Of a DNA stretch of 64,000 bases, positions 29,307 to 38,780 are shown piece after piece. The DNA comes from Phymatolithon calcareum (lineage: Eukaryota; Rhodophyta; Florideophyceae; Hapalidiales): the NCBI GenBank assembly GCA_977006965.1, contig OZ345352.1, positions 4,216,001-4,280,000 of the forward strand. The letters are read 5' to 3'. Each line of letters opens with the position of its first letter. Positions within the stretch are counted from its first letter, which is position 1. A program made the position numbers and the translations under genes. The notes under the pieces were generated by a model that saw only the letters and a list, made by a program, of their open reading frames with translations, did no database searches and was not told the origin of the DNA.

Positions 29307-29474
29307 GATAGGTCTGTAAATTTATAGACCTATGCTAACATTGAATCAGGGAACGACAGGTATTAAAGATAGAATGTTAATCACCTCGGTTTGGTAATAT
29401 TCATTGAATGATATAGGGAACAGGGGATAGATTACCATAATTAGATGAGCAACAGTCTATCTTTAATACCTGTC
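29307..29474. repeat. Palindrome and foldback next to LINE A insertions
   Basis: 29307-29332 is a 26-bp palindrome with one mismatched pair (ATAGGTCT...AGACCTAT). The arms GACAGGTATTAAAGATAGA (29355-29373) and its exact complement (29456-29474) enclose 82 bp whose centre is also self-complementary (GGTAAT...ATTACC). It may be a tiny MITE; no TSD was recognised. Confidence 0.55.
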
Positions 29475-30338
29475 TTGCCGTGCTTCAATGTATAGCTTCA
29501 TGGCCATCTTTGATCGTAAGGGGACGTAATTATAGACTAGATCTGTCTGTGTTCCATAGAGACAAAGATGAGTCCAAGCTTGTACAACTTGTTCATGGAC
29601 GACTTCGCCGAAAGAATTAGCCAAGTACCACGAGAAGTCGCCGACGTCGCAGGAGTACTGTTTGCGGACGATGTACTCCTCACGGCTAAATCGCCTGCTG
29701 GACTGCAAAGACTTTTAGGCATTGCGTCAAAATGGGGAAAAGACCGGCAAATGACTTGGAACACGAACGCCGGAAAAAGTGAGGTTCTGTTGTCAGCGGA
29801 CACGAGACCAGTTAACTTCAAGCTGTCAGGCAAAACACTAACGAAAGTCAAAGAAGTGTCATACCTTGGAATCTCACTGAGCAGTCAGGGGGTAACCGAG
29901 ACAAGAATGCTCGAGCGCATCCGGAACGCCAAGATCGCTGTGTATCAGTTAAGACCCCTTGGTGTCTCCAGGCGCGGTATTAACGCGCTTAAAGCTATCA
30001 AGGTATACAAGGCACTGATACAGCCAAGATGGGAGTATGCCATGCATCTAACACCTTGGACGCCGAGAATCCAGACAGCTATTGAAGAGGTAGAGAGGAC
30101 CTTTTTCTCTCAAGTCCTTGGACCAATCGCGAAAAACCGGTCTGCAAGACTTCGTCTTCTCTGTCGCATCCAAGCAGCTGAAGACAGGAGAATGGTTTTA
30201 GCGCTCAAAATGCTCGTGAGAGCCAAGACAAAAAAAGAGAGCCTACTGGCCGTCCCAAAGGATTGCAGAGACGTGGATGAATTGCAATGGGTGTGTCGGG
30301 ACATGGCAGCAATGCTAAGGCATGAGCAGTTCGAGAAG

Positions 30339-30603
30339 TGTAGACACGCAATGCTGCACGAGTGTAATTAGCGACACTTACACTCTCAGGGAGAACATAC
30401 CAACCAATTGGGATTGTTAGAGTAGTGTCTCTTAGTGCTCCCCCTCTTTGTACAGGGTGTGCATTTCTCGCCCCTGCTCTATTTAAGCGGCGATCCTAAA
30501 TCGCACCTTAGACTGGAGCATCTCATCTCATCTTCTCATCGGAGAGAGATCACCCCTTTTCAAGATAAACCCATTCCTTATCTTAACACTCCCAGTGATT
30601 ACA
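30339..30603 (+). repeat. 5' LTR
   Basis: TGTAGACACGCAATGCTGCA at the start, CCCAGTGATTACA at the end. It contains a TATA-like CTCTATTTAAGCGG at about 30478. Near-identity to the 3' LTR indicates a recent insertion. Confidence 0.9.
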
Positions 30604-30633
30604 GAAATTTCTTTCCTGCAGGAGAATGTTTGA

Positions 30634-30981
30634 GTGTTAAGACGAAGATTGTCCAAGTTTGAATTGGAAATGGATGACCATCGAACAATGGGAAGCGGAA
30701 GTCTTTCGTCGGCGCAACCTACCGATCGGCAACCAACCGCCGCGCTATTCCAACCCGTGAGCCACCCGATTTTACGGAGTCTCGACCCAAGAGTTGTGAC
30801 AAGGTTTTTGAAGGCGAGGAAACGGTACGATGATGAGGTCAACGAGAAGAAGAAGGAAGCCCCGGCGATGACGGTGGTATCGTACACAGAGTCATCGACA
30901 AGAGAGAAGGCTCTACACAGTCTTCGAATGCCAATGCGCACCGAACATGCGGCGGCAAGGATTCTGGAGTTTACTTCCTAA
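30634..30981 (+). CDS. Gag-like frame of the LTR element
   Basis: A frame of 115 codons from a TTG, with ATG codons in frame from 30670 (MDDHRTMGSGS). It is polar with SHPILRSLDPRVVTRFLKAR near the middle. Position after the 5' LTR suggests Gag; no zinc knuckle or capsid motif can be named. A further basic frame (30947-31168) overlaps its end. Confidence 0.4.
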   Translation: MLRRRLSKFELEMDDHRTMGSGSLSSAQPTDRQPTAALFQPVSHPILRSLDPRVVTRFLKARKRYDDEVNEKKKEAPAMTVVSYTESSTREKALHSLRMPMRTEHAAARILEFTS

Positions 30982-31199
30982 GCGACTTCGATTGTTGCGA
31001 AAAAAATCAAGGACGGCAACCGGAGCCCGAATTGAAAGAAAGACGTTCCAGAAGGAACGCAAATATGGATTGGAAGGAGCAACCAATTCAGAGAAGGGAC
31101 CTATCTATATCTCCGGCAATAAGGAGGAGAAGGTCAGCGTAGATTTGTGTGGCAATCAACACAAATGATATTCGCGGGACAGAAAAAATATGAAAACTC

Positions 31200-31665
31200 A
31201 AGGTCGGCAAAAGCGACGAAGAAGGACGGGGTCCAAATCAAGGCCGGGAAAAGCGGCGAAGAAGGACGGGGTCCATATCAAGGTCGGGAAAAGCGGCGAA
31301 GAAGGACGGGGTCCAACTCAAGTTCGGAAAAAGCGGCGAAGAAGGACGGGGTCCAAATCAAGGCCGGAAAAAGCGGCGAAGAAGGACGGGGTCCAACTCA
31401 AGTTCGGAAAAAGCGGCGAAGAAGGACGGGGTCCAACTCAAGGTCGGAAAAAGCGGCGAAGAAGGACGGGGTCCAACTCAAGGTCGGAAAAAGCGGCGAA
31501 GAAGGACGGGGTCCAAACGAAGGCCGGAAAAAGCGGCGAAGAAGGACGGGTCCAAACCAAGGCCGGAAAAAGCGGCGAAGAAGGACGGGGTCCAAATCAA
31601 GGTCGGTAAAAGCTGGCGAAGAAGGACGGGGTCCAATACACGCAAGAAAAAGCTGGCGAAGAAGG
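31200..31665 (+). repeat. 40-bp minisatellite, about 11 units
   Basis: The unit is AAGGTCGGAAAAAGCGGCGA then AGAAGGACGGGGTCCAACTC, repeated with few variants; two units near the end vary in length. Since 40 is not a multiple of three, every reading frame passes through all three phases in 120 bp. At least two plus-strand frames stay open (31147-31752 and 31190-31609), giving Lys/Arg/Gly-rich 40-residue super-repeats. It lies wholly inside the LTR element. Confidence 0.92.
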
Positions 31666-31719
31666 CCAAGCAAACATTGCGCATCAATGATTAATACACT
31701 CTTCGAGTGTATGGGGCAC

Positions 31720-31984
31720 TGTAGACACGCAATGCTGCACGAGTGTAATTAGCGACACTTACACTCTCAGGGAGAACATACCAACCAATTGGGATTGTTA
31801 GAGTAGTGTCTCTTAGTGCTCCCCCTCTTTGTACAGGGTGTGCATTTCTCGCCCCTGCTCTATTTAAGCGGCGATCCTAAATCGCACCTTAGACTGGAGC
31901 ATCTCATCTCATCTTCTCATCGGAGAGAGATCACCCCTTTTCAAGATAAACCCATTCCTTATCTTAACACTCCTAGTGATTACA
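31720..31984 (+). repeat. 3' LTR
   Basis: Copy of 30339-30603 with CTCCTAGTG in place of CTCCCAGTG. It is followed by GAAG and the resumed LINE A frame. Confidence 0.9.
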
Positions 31985-32413
31985 GAAGGCCTTGGAGTAT
32001 CTTAAGCAAGGAATGTCGGCAGGATCCCTGAAAGCATCACTCTTCAATGATGAAGGGGTGTCTTTGGAATCAAGCAGAAAGAGAAAGATACCGTACGATA
32101 TAGTCAGAGCAATTCCAGTGATTTTAAGGCTTCCGAAAGTACGTCATCGTCAATTGGCGGTGAAGTGGGCGTTTGGGAGATTTCCCCCACTGAGCACGAC
32201 ACTACTAGAAGACAAATTTGGCGAAATCATATCAAGGCTATTGCACACGGTTGAAACGTCTTTGGCGAGATACCAGCTGACCGGAGAAGAGACCAAGAAG
32301 ACCGAAGACGCACTGGACCAGCTACTCTTCTTTGCCAGTGCCTTTTACGAGGACATGGAATAGAAAAACAAAGGATAAGAATTGCGAGCTCGAATCGCCG
32401 CTGAGCGCATAGA

Positions 32414-32605
32414 GGACTCTAAGCTTTTCCCACATCCGTCCGATGTGGGTTTTTGCAGCTAGGGCCACGATATACAAGATTGCGGAAGAAGCATATATGA
32501 ATGTTATACTATGCTACAAGGCTGTAGCAACTGAAACGCATCTCTCTTACAGTCTAAAGAGTGTTACTGAGAGCGTTTAATAAATACTACTAAAAAAAAA
32601 AAAAA
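32414..32605 (+). other. LINE A 3' UTR with conserved hairpin
   Basis: Perfect 8-bp stem CCCACATC/GATGTGGG (32429-32449, loop CGTCC), then TTTTTGCAGCTAGGGCC, a variable middle, GCAACTGAAACGCATCTC, TTTAATAAA and poly(A). A nearly identical UTR lies at 47083-47258; diverged ones lie at 1900-2110 and 40040-40235. Confidence 0.85.
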
Positions 32606-32618
32606 TAGAGACAAAGAT

Positions 32619-33199
32619 TCTCTTTCTCGAGTTGCCGCTCCCAAAGGTGAAACCAACATTTTTCGACGGGCATAGTGACAATAATACTTTGGAAATGATG
32701 TTCATGGCAAATCAATCGCTTTACCATGAAAACCACTTCGATGAAGAAGAAAGGTAGATTTGTGATAGCGAGGTAGGCTTGGAGACTGCCTGTCTTGACA
32801 GACTTTAGAAAGATCTGCGGTTTTATTCGAAACATAAAACCGAAATTTTGGCGACTTTGCTTTCACGGCGTCCAACGGTCTAGCTCCCCAGCGAAGGCGA
32901 GCCGTGTCGCGCTTCTCCTTACTAGAGTTCCCGGACACAGTCCAGTAACTCTTAGGAACCTCCTCCCGGACAAACACCGCTTGCCGGAGAACCGGAGAAC
33001 CGGATTGCCGTAGTTGTAGCTGTGCGATAGCTTCACTACTACTACAAAAGACTATGAAGGGTGGGTTGGTGGTCAACAAAAGAACGCGGGCTGCCAACTC
33101 GAAAAGCTCACCTGTCTAGCCTCCGCCGAGAAATCAGATATCGCACGAGTCCTTTGTAGGAAAAGGACAGCCGGTGTACCAAAAAGCTCCTCACGCTGT
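32619..33199. other. Stretch without a supported gene
   Basis: Frames of 72-131 codons overlap on both strands; the longest (minus, 32702-33097) starts at TTG. The block GAAGAAGAAAGGTAGATTT at 32743 resembles the D terminus. Nothing further is recognised. Confidence 0.35.
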
Positions 33200-33960
33200 T
33201 CGCTGCCTTACGCGTGGTTCACGTCTCGGTTCAGGCACGTTCCGAAGTGTGTGCCTCCGTGTGAACGCGTCTGCAAGCTTGCGATGCGTGTGCTGCATAT
33301 CAAGGTTTCTTCATCGTCTTGCTTGATATAGAGATTTCGATCGGCGAGGCTCGGGCTCCAGAGCAGTTGCTGGCGACTGTGCGCGCCGGTGGGACTGTCG
33401 TGCAAGATTTTGACTCTGCGCTATGTGGCGCCGCGTTTTCAGCCGCTGGCGGGTGTGCGCGCCTGTGAATATGACGCACAAATTCTCGGCCGGTCGCGGC
33501 GCGGCGCCGCGTGGTGCTACCTGATGAGAGGGTCGCATGGAGAGCTTCTGGAAGGCGTTCTTGGCCCGGTCGTCATGCGCCTAACGGTTTTTCCAGGCGG
33601 CCACCGGTTGTGGCGGCCAGGCGCTGTCGGGCGACTTAGGTTGTCCCGGGAGTGTCTTTGCGCGTAGCGGCTTCTCGAATGCCGCTGGTTGCGCCTCGAG
33701 ACGGCGTCGAACGACTTGGCTCGGCATGGGAATTGCGCGCGCGCCGCCGCTCCTTGACTGCCACTGGTTGCGGCTCCAAGACATTCTTTGGTGTTGCCGA
33801 TCAACGCCTGATCATTGATTGTCACTGGTTGCGGCTCGAAGACAGTCTTTGGTATTGCCGATTAACGCTCGAATGTCATCGCGGGTGGTCGCTTTTCGGC
33901 TGCCACCGACTGTGGCGCCGAGAAATAACAATGGGTATCGATCCATGTGGGCCACCGGTG
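33200..33960. repeat. GC-rich imperfect tandem repeats
   Basis: The segments at 33762-33820 and 33821-33880 share CACTGGTTGCGGCTC, AAGACA, TCTTTGGT and TTGCCGAT. Weaker copies occur at 33600 (CACCGGTTGTGGCGG) and 33680 (GCTGGTTGCGCCTCGAGAC). Blocks with GTGCGCGCC recur at 33378 and 33455. Frames exist on both strands but begin at non-ATG codons. It could be an old satellite or a decayed repeat-protein gene. Confidence 0.5.
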
Positions 33961-34129
33961 GTAGTTATCTTGTAGAGGTGTGCATGCCATCATCTGTGGT
34001 CTGCACGCAGAGTATGATCTCAAGAGGTAGGGTGATGGCAGGATTGAGGTGGGCAAATCTGAGAAGGTCGCTGTACCTCCGCACCGTCTCTGGCCTTGCT
34101 GCTCTGACAAAGGGTGTTCTTCGAAAAGG

Positions 34130-34330
34130 GTATTTTATTTAAAAGTTACCAACTCATCTGCTGACGCATGGGGCAACATTCCTGAGGCGAAGAGGTTTTG
34201 GCTGGATTCTGTCTATGGATGAGTTTCTTTTCTTGTTGGTGTAACAAGATTCAGTGGACTACAAAAACCCACGTCTGGTCTCCTTCGGGACCTCGAGGGG
34301 GAAAATGACTCCCTTGTCCTGTGACACGCT
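34130..34330 (-). repeat. Repeat D
   Basis: Reverse-strand D copy with TATTTAAAAGTTACCAACTC, GGCTGGATTCTGTCTATGG, GTAACAAGATTCAGTGGACT and CTCCTTCGGGACCTCGAGGG. Confidence 0.7.
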
Positions 34331-34336
34331 GTGATG

Positions 34337-34483
34337 AAAATCACTTTGAAGAGAATAGTAACTTCCTCGGTTTCAAAGTGATGTAGAATAGTGGCCCCGT
34401 CTCCTTGGCGGGGTTTTCGGTAGCAGTTAGTAAGCAGAGCTTCCGTCGAAGCTCTGCATACTAACCTCTACCGGGTCTAAAAG
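34337..34483. other. Three consecutive hairpins (possible structured RNA or foldback)
   Basis: Stem 1: ATCACTTTGAA (34340) with TTTCAAAGTGAT (34371). Stem 2: CCCCG/CGGGG (34395-34413). Stem 3: 26-bp arms 34418-34443 and 34448-34473 with two small internal mismatches and a CGTC loop (GCAGAGCTTC/GAAGCTCTGC). No known RNA family is recognised. The row follows directly on repeat D, so it may be part of a mobile element. Confidence 0.45.
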
Positions 34484-35828
34484 AATGCTTCCCTTATGGT
34501 CGGGATTGTTGACTCTGGGCCAAGTTGAGGAGCGGACGTCATGGGATCGGGGCAAACCTTTTTTTGCTGCTTGTCGCAGGCGAGACGGGTTCAGGGCCTC
34601 GGCGTCGTTTATGTATGCTTCGGTGCTGCAGTCGCCCTTCTTCGCCTAGAATATTCACCTACGATACCAGACTTCCAGAGTGTAGCGCCCGCTGTTATGT
34701 CGCTGTCCCAAGGCGGTCTCTTTTTCCTCTCGCGACTGTACGCCGCACAACTGTGATCGCGATAGTCATGCTGCTCGTAGTAGGTGATCTGTTGGGCCAT
34801 ACTTGCACGTGTCTCTCGTGTGTCTATGCGCTGCATCGCTGTCTTTTGCGTAGGTTGTAGTATATAAGTTAGTTAGTTCCTTCCTCTGAGTAAAGGAAGG
34901 TGGGGGAGTTCTGGATTTCGGTTCGATTGCTTGGATCAAGCACGCGCAATGTTCGCCTGACAGTCCCTTCGACCACGCGGAGTCGGAGATCTTCCCAACC
35001 TTCTTGGACGCAACCGTTTCGTCGCGCAAGCCGGTGCGTCGACAACCGCGTGCAAGTTTCCCTTTCCCTTTTTCGTGCGTCCGTGCGAAGTTCGACGGCC
35101 AAGCCATGGTCGCCGCCTAAAGACGGCGTCGTTTTCTCCTTCCTTTCTCTTTTGCCTTTCATCATGTCGTAAGTGGCGCAGTGGACGTCCGTTCGACTAG
35201 TCTCCACGCTTATTCTTCTCCGTTTCCTCGAAGGCCCGCGCTCGTGTTCGTCCACACGATCGCTGGAGTTACCGTATGGCAATCTTGCCCATTTTGTGTT
35301 GCAAGTTGCGCTTATCATCTGGACCTAAGTGCTCCTCACGTCGAGCTTCCGAGGCCCTGTTCGGCGTAGCCTCGCCCTCGTATCTCATCCATGCGACCGC
35401 TTGTGTTCCCGCAAAGCTGTGGAGTGTCCTCCGTGACCTGCATTACCGACTTCGCCCTGGTTCAAGTCGCGTCTATCTCTATTCACCCTCATCTACCTCG
35501 TCAAGCTTCTGAAGCCCTGTTCGGCGTAGTCTTGCGCTCGTGTTCTACGTTCACGACCGCTTGCGTTCCCGCAAAGCCATGGAGTACTACGATGGTGGAC
35601 GCTTATTTTGTCCGCTGGTCTGGAGGTTTTGTTTGCTTGTCTTTCTTTCCTTCTCTTTTGTCTTGTCTCTCCCGCTCTTTTCTTCTCTCTCCTCTCTTGG
35701 GGTTTTCTTTCCCATGTGGCGTCGGGTTCTTTGGAGCCTGGCGCTACACAGAGCTCTTGTGACCGGTACGAATTCTTATGTAGGTCTCGGAGTGCCCAGT
35801 TTGCAATTGCTTCCGGATTAGCGAAAGT
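34484..35828. repeat. GC-rich region with a diverged 164-bp-spaced duplication
   Basis: 35333-35425 and 35497-35587 share GAGGCCCTGTTCGGCGTAG versus GAAGCCCTGTTCGGCGTAG, then GCGACCGCTTGTGTTCCCGC versus ACGACCGCTTGCGTTCCCGC and AAAGC...TGGAGT. In one plus frame both read ASEALFGV...TACVPAKxWS, so the duplicated unit may once have been coding. Flanking frames lack domains and ATG starts. A gene cannot be supported. Confidence 0.4.
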
Positions 35829-35960
35829 ATGTTCGAAAGTGCCGGCGTTTGGGAAATTGGGCCTCACCCTCGCCCAGTATCACATTGTCTTTCTGAGACT
35901 TTGTGATACTGGGCGAGGGTGTGGCCCAATTCCCCAAACGCCGGCATTTTCAAGCACTTG
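35829..35960. repeat. Foldback with about 45-bp arms
   Basis: 35841-35884 and 35903-35947 are reverse complements with about three differences (GCCGGCGTTTGGG, CACCCTCGCCCAGTATCACA). The loop of about 18 bases itself holds GTCT/AGAC. It lies at the 3' side of the Crypton-like relic. Confidence 0.8.
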
Positions 35961-35989
35961 TTTCTTATATTCGCCGGAACTGATTCCGC

Positions 35990-36783
35990 CCAACTCGTGT
36001 CTCCTTTAAAAACTTGTCTCTTAAGGTTGCTTCAAGGTTCGGTGTTAAACAAAAGACCTCGGTGTTAGTCGTTTTGCTGCGAAGCTCTTTGTACCCTTTG
36101 ATAAATGCATACGGGTTAACTCCAAAGGCGAGTTCCTCGTCATAGATGATGATTAGAAGTGGTCCTCCGATGGAACATCAAAGAACGCCAATGGCTGGAT
36201 CGCAGCGGTGAAGGATATGCCCACTGTAACCGCTGCGATCCCACCCTTGGCGTTCTTTGATGTTCCATCGGAAGACCACTTCGCTCGTACCGAATGGCTG
36301 GCTCGCCGTTTTCGTCAAACTCGTTAAATATTAGACCATTTCAGAAGACGGTTGGACTCACTCCGTACTCCAAGAAGCAAACCCATAACCAGAAGCAAAC
36401 GCTGGCAGTACTTGAAAGGGTTATTTGGGATTGTAGTTTCCAAAATTCTTTTCAACATCCATGTCATTAAGAATATTGCAGGACTCCCTGTGAGTTTCAA
36501 CAGCCTGCTTCTCGCGCAAAATATTCTCTAGAAGATGGTAAAACCCAGTGTCCTTATCCCTGAAAATCGAATCACGGTACAAATCCACTTCGACACCATT
36601 GTCCTTGAAAAATCGATTAATACCATGAACGTATCTCAAGAGTGTCGACAGTGATAATCGTTTTCCATCACTTGTCCTGTAGTGAACACAAAATTCTCCC
36701 AAGGCAATATTTGTATTTCGCAAAGCTGAGTGCGGCAGAGTTGATCCGCCGTAATATCCGACCAGGACTTTCTCTTTCAGCAA
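35990..36783 (-). pseudogene. Crypton/DUF3504-like tyrosine recombinase relic
   Basis: The open part (36421-36783, 120 codons, no ATG, a stop just upstream) reads DGKRLSLSTLLRYVHGINRFF and FRDKDTGFYHLLENILREKQ. This is the pattern of the DUF3504 region in Crypton and KIAA1958/ZMYM-type recombinases. Beyond the stop, frames continue LLLVMGLLLGVRSESNRLLKW and FDENGEPAIRYE, then after the foldback FGVNPYAFIKGYKELRSKTT and FCLTPN. These fit the rest of that domain. The catalytic Arg/His/Tyr set cannot be traced with confidence. It is decayed and disrupted by the inverted duplication at 36155-36288. Confidence 0.5.
36155..36288. repeat. Foldback with about 54-bp arms inside the recombinase relic
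   Basis: 36155-36208 and 36231-36287 are reverse complements apart from four positions (GATGGAACATCAAAGAACGC, GGATCGCAGCGGT). The spacer is about 23 bases. The arms encode part of the recombinase frame, so the foldback arose by inverted duplication of coding DNA or inserted there. Confidence 0.8.
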
Positions 36784-36867
36784 TCACCACATCCATGCCG
36801 CTTTCTCATCCGTAGAGCTCGGATTTTGCTTGAAAGTTTAATACTCTGTTCTGAACAGAAGGGGGAT

Positions 36868-37404
36868 ATATGTTGATTTATTTTAAAAGCTCCCAAAGCC
36901 TCAAATTGAGTAACAGGGCAGCTTCTCGCTGTTTTCGATACTCATCTCTCTACTCTTCTTCTAATATCTCCTTAATTCGAATTTCTCTCCCTATGAGGGC
37001 CCGAGTAAGTCTTTTGCATTCATATTCCGTTTCGCCCAAGCTGTTATCGCAGACTTGTGCTTTCCGTATTTGGATTGACTTTCATTCCGAGCAATGCCAT
37101 AGCTTTGGAAGATTGCTGAAGCATAGAAAATGAGCCGTCTGGTTGAGATTGTCTGCATAAGGGCTGCAGCCAAGATGATTGTGTGGATGAAGTTCTTGGC
37201 AGAAGTATTGTCGGCGGATGAATTTTTTGCGTGAGGATTGTTGGCGGTAGGATTATTCGCGGCCGCTGTGTTGGCAAGATTGTCTGTGACGTGAGATTTG
37301 CCGGCGCCCGGACTTGTCAGAGATTGAATGCTCGAGTGAGGATTGTTGGTAGAAAGATTCTCGATAGGAGGTTTGTTCGCATAGAGATTGGACAGGTTTT
37401 GCAT
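36868..37404 (-). pseudogene. Repeat E 3' end fused to an Asn/Ala-rich frame
   Basis: 36868-36900 is the E terminus (TTTATTTTAAAAGCTCCCAA). Minus-strand frames upstream give REKFELRRY and AITAWAKRNMNAKDLLGPS. An ATG frame of 137 codons (36991-37404) starts with a low-complexity part of short repeats (TANNPHAKNSSADNTSAKNF). It may be the ORF of an E-type LINE or a chance fusion. No domain is recognised. Confidence 0.35.
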
Positions 37405-37996
37405 TCTCTGGAGAGTTTCGAGGACAATCTCATATGAGTCGTCCTCGGAGTCGTGGATGCATTGCGGTGAGGGCTGCTTGATTCATGACCTTTCTCTTTG
37501 CGTTTCGTTCTCCTTTCTTCTATTTTACATTCCCGGTGTTTAAATGTTTCTTACTGTAGGATATTTCACTGGACAGCGATGAGCCGAAACGCTGACGCAG
37601 CGGTTCATTCCCTAACTGTTCTCATGTTTCGGTTCAAGTCCTCTAAATCATTAGAAAAAACTAACTTATTTTGTTCTTTCCTCTTGGAAAAAATGAAGTG
37701 AGAATGAACTTTTGTCCCTCTTCCCCTACTCAAATTCTTTAGAAAATCCATCATATTATTTAAAGCTTAAAAATCTTCTTCATATCAAAATAAACAATCG
37801 AATATAAACATCCTTGTTTTTGTAGACGCGAGAAAACACGAGCTGCTTTCACGTAACTGACGAAAGTAAATGTGAACTTTGACCGATAAATATTTAATAG
37901 TTCATCTGAAATTGAGCATTTTCAGCGCTCATATCACTTTCATTAAAACTCAGTTCTATTGGCCAGATGATCTTCCAAACCCGGTCAACCTTCAAC

Positions 37997-38367
37997 CAGG
38001 GGAATGTTAAGGGGGGGAGAAACGCAGACCCTGTGTCCTACCGCTTTTCCAAGATTGTCATATATCGAGCCCGTTTGAAAAAGAAACATTAGGGCGAAGA
38101 TCGCATCATAGAAATACCAGAGAAATAAAAGGAAATCATGGGAACATTAGGAGTTCCTAATGTAGCGGCAGCTCTCGTTGCTCGACTCGTTTCTTGGTAA
38201 GAAATAACTAGAATTAAGGTTGGCGTCAAAGCTTTGGCGACAATTTTTGATACAGCGTTATCCTCATAAATCGCTATGCACAACGCGCGCCTCGTTTTTA
38301 TTAGAATGTATGTTACTAAGTGATATGACACCGGGTCTGCGTTTCTCCCCCCCTTAACATTCCCCTG
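37997..38367. mobile_element. 371-bp MITE with about 41-bp terminal inverted repeats
   Basis: Starts CAGGGGAATGTTAAGGGGGG and ends with the complement; over 41 bp the termini differ at one base. CTTCAAC occurs on both sides (37990-37996, 38368-38374), a 7-bp TSD. CAGGG termini and a 7-8-bp TSD point to hAT. There is no coding frame of note. It sits in the left copy of the inverted duplication and so post-dates it. Confidence 0.88.
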
Positions 38368-38780
38368 CTTCAACTTATAAAACCTGATACGGGAAAAGTA
38401 AGTTGGAAGCTTAAATTCGATTGTTTATTTTGATGTGATGAGGATTTTATAAGTTGTAAATCACTACATTATTCCTCGGAGAGGAGAGAAATATAAGATA
38501 GATTTTCTCAAGAATTTGAGAAGGGGAAGAGGAAAAAATAAGTTTTTTCTCACTTAATTTTTGTGCAGAGGTAAGAACTAAATAAGTTAGTTTTTTCTAA
38601 TATTTTGAAAACGTGAACAGAAAACGACAACAGTCTGGGCATGGACCGCTTTACCATCGTTTCGGTTCGTAGTGGTCCAGTGAAAGAGTCATTTTTGTAC
38701 TTTATGTGGGAGCTTCCATTGGCAACAAACTTGTACTTTTCAAAACGGCGTGTTTTCTCGCGCCTACAAAAACAAGTCGT

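Larger units (their letters stand above)
30339..31984 (+). mobile_element. Non-autonomous LTR retrotransposon nested in LINE A (4-bp TSD)
   Basis: Two 265-bp direct repeats (30339-30603 and 31720-31984) begin TG and end CA and differ at about one base. GAAG flanks the element on both sides (30335-30338, 31985-31988). The 1,116-bp interior has a short Gag-like frame and a 40-bp minisatellite but no protease, RT or integrase. Size and content resemble a TRIM/LARD that depends on another element. A PBS beginning TGG is not visible immediately after the 5' LTR. A weak purine tract (GTATGGGG) precedes the 3' LTR. Confidence 0.92.
29568..32363 (+). pseudogene. LINE A RT C-terminal half, interrupted at 30338
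   Basis: The first segment (29568-30338) encodes SPSLYNLFMDDFAERI, motif C as LFADDVLLTA, MTWNTNAGKSEVLL, VSYLGISLSSQG and QPRWEYAMHLTPW. The second (31989-32363) continues in frame (AGSLKASLFNDEG, RKRKIPYDIVRAIPVILRLP, RQLAVKWAFGRFPPLSTT) to a TAG at 32361. The first ATG comes from the TSD itself, so translation from it would be accidental. The two parts join at Glu-Lys/Ala without frame loss, proving that the LTR element came later. Confidence 0.88.
29570..32605 (+). mobile_element. LINE A insertion 3 (13-bp TSD), split by an LTR element
   Basis: TAGAGACAAAGAT occurs at 29557-29569 and 32606-32618, directly after a 13-base A run. The LINE is 5'-truncated at the RT block SPSLYN and, without the nested LTR element (30339-31984 plus one 4-bp TSD), would be about 1.4 kb. 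It carries a complete 3' UTR with the family hairpin. Confidence 0.93.

Noticed and set aside
31200-31665. Regular repeats reminiscent of a CRISPR array
   Set aside because: The 40-bp units are contiguous with no unique spacers and lie inside a LTR element in a eukaryotic context; it is a minisatellite.
32702-33097. 131-codon minus frame as a gene
   Set aside because: TTG start, competing frames on both strands and no domain.
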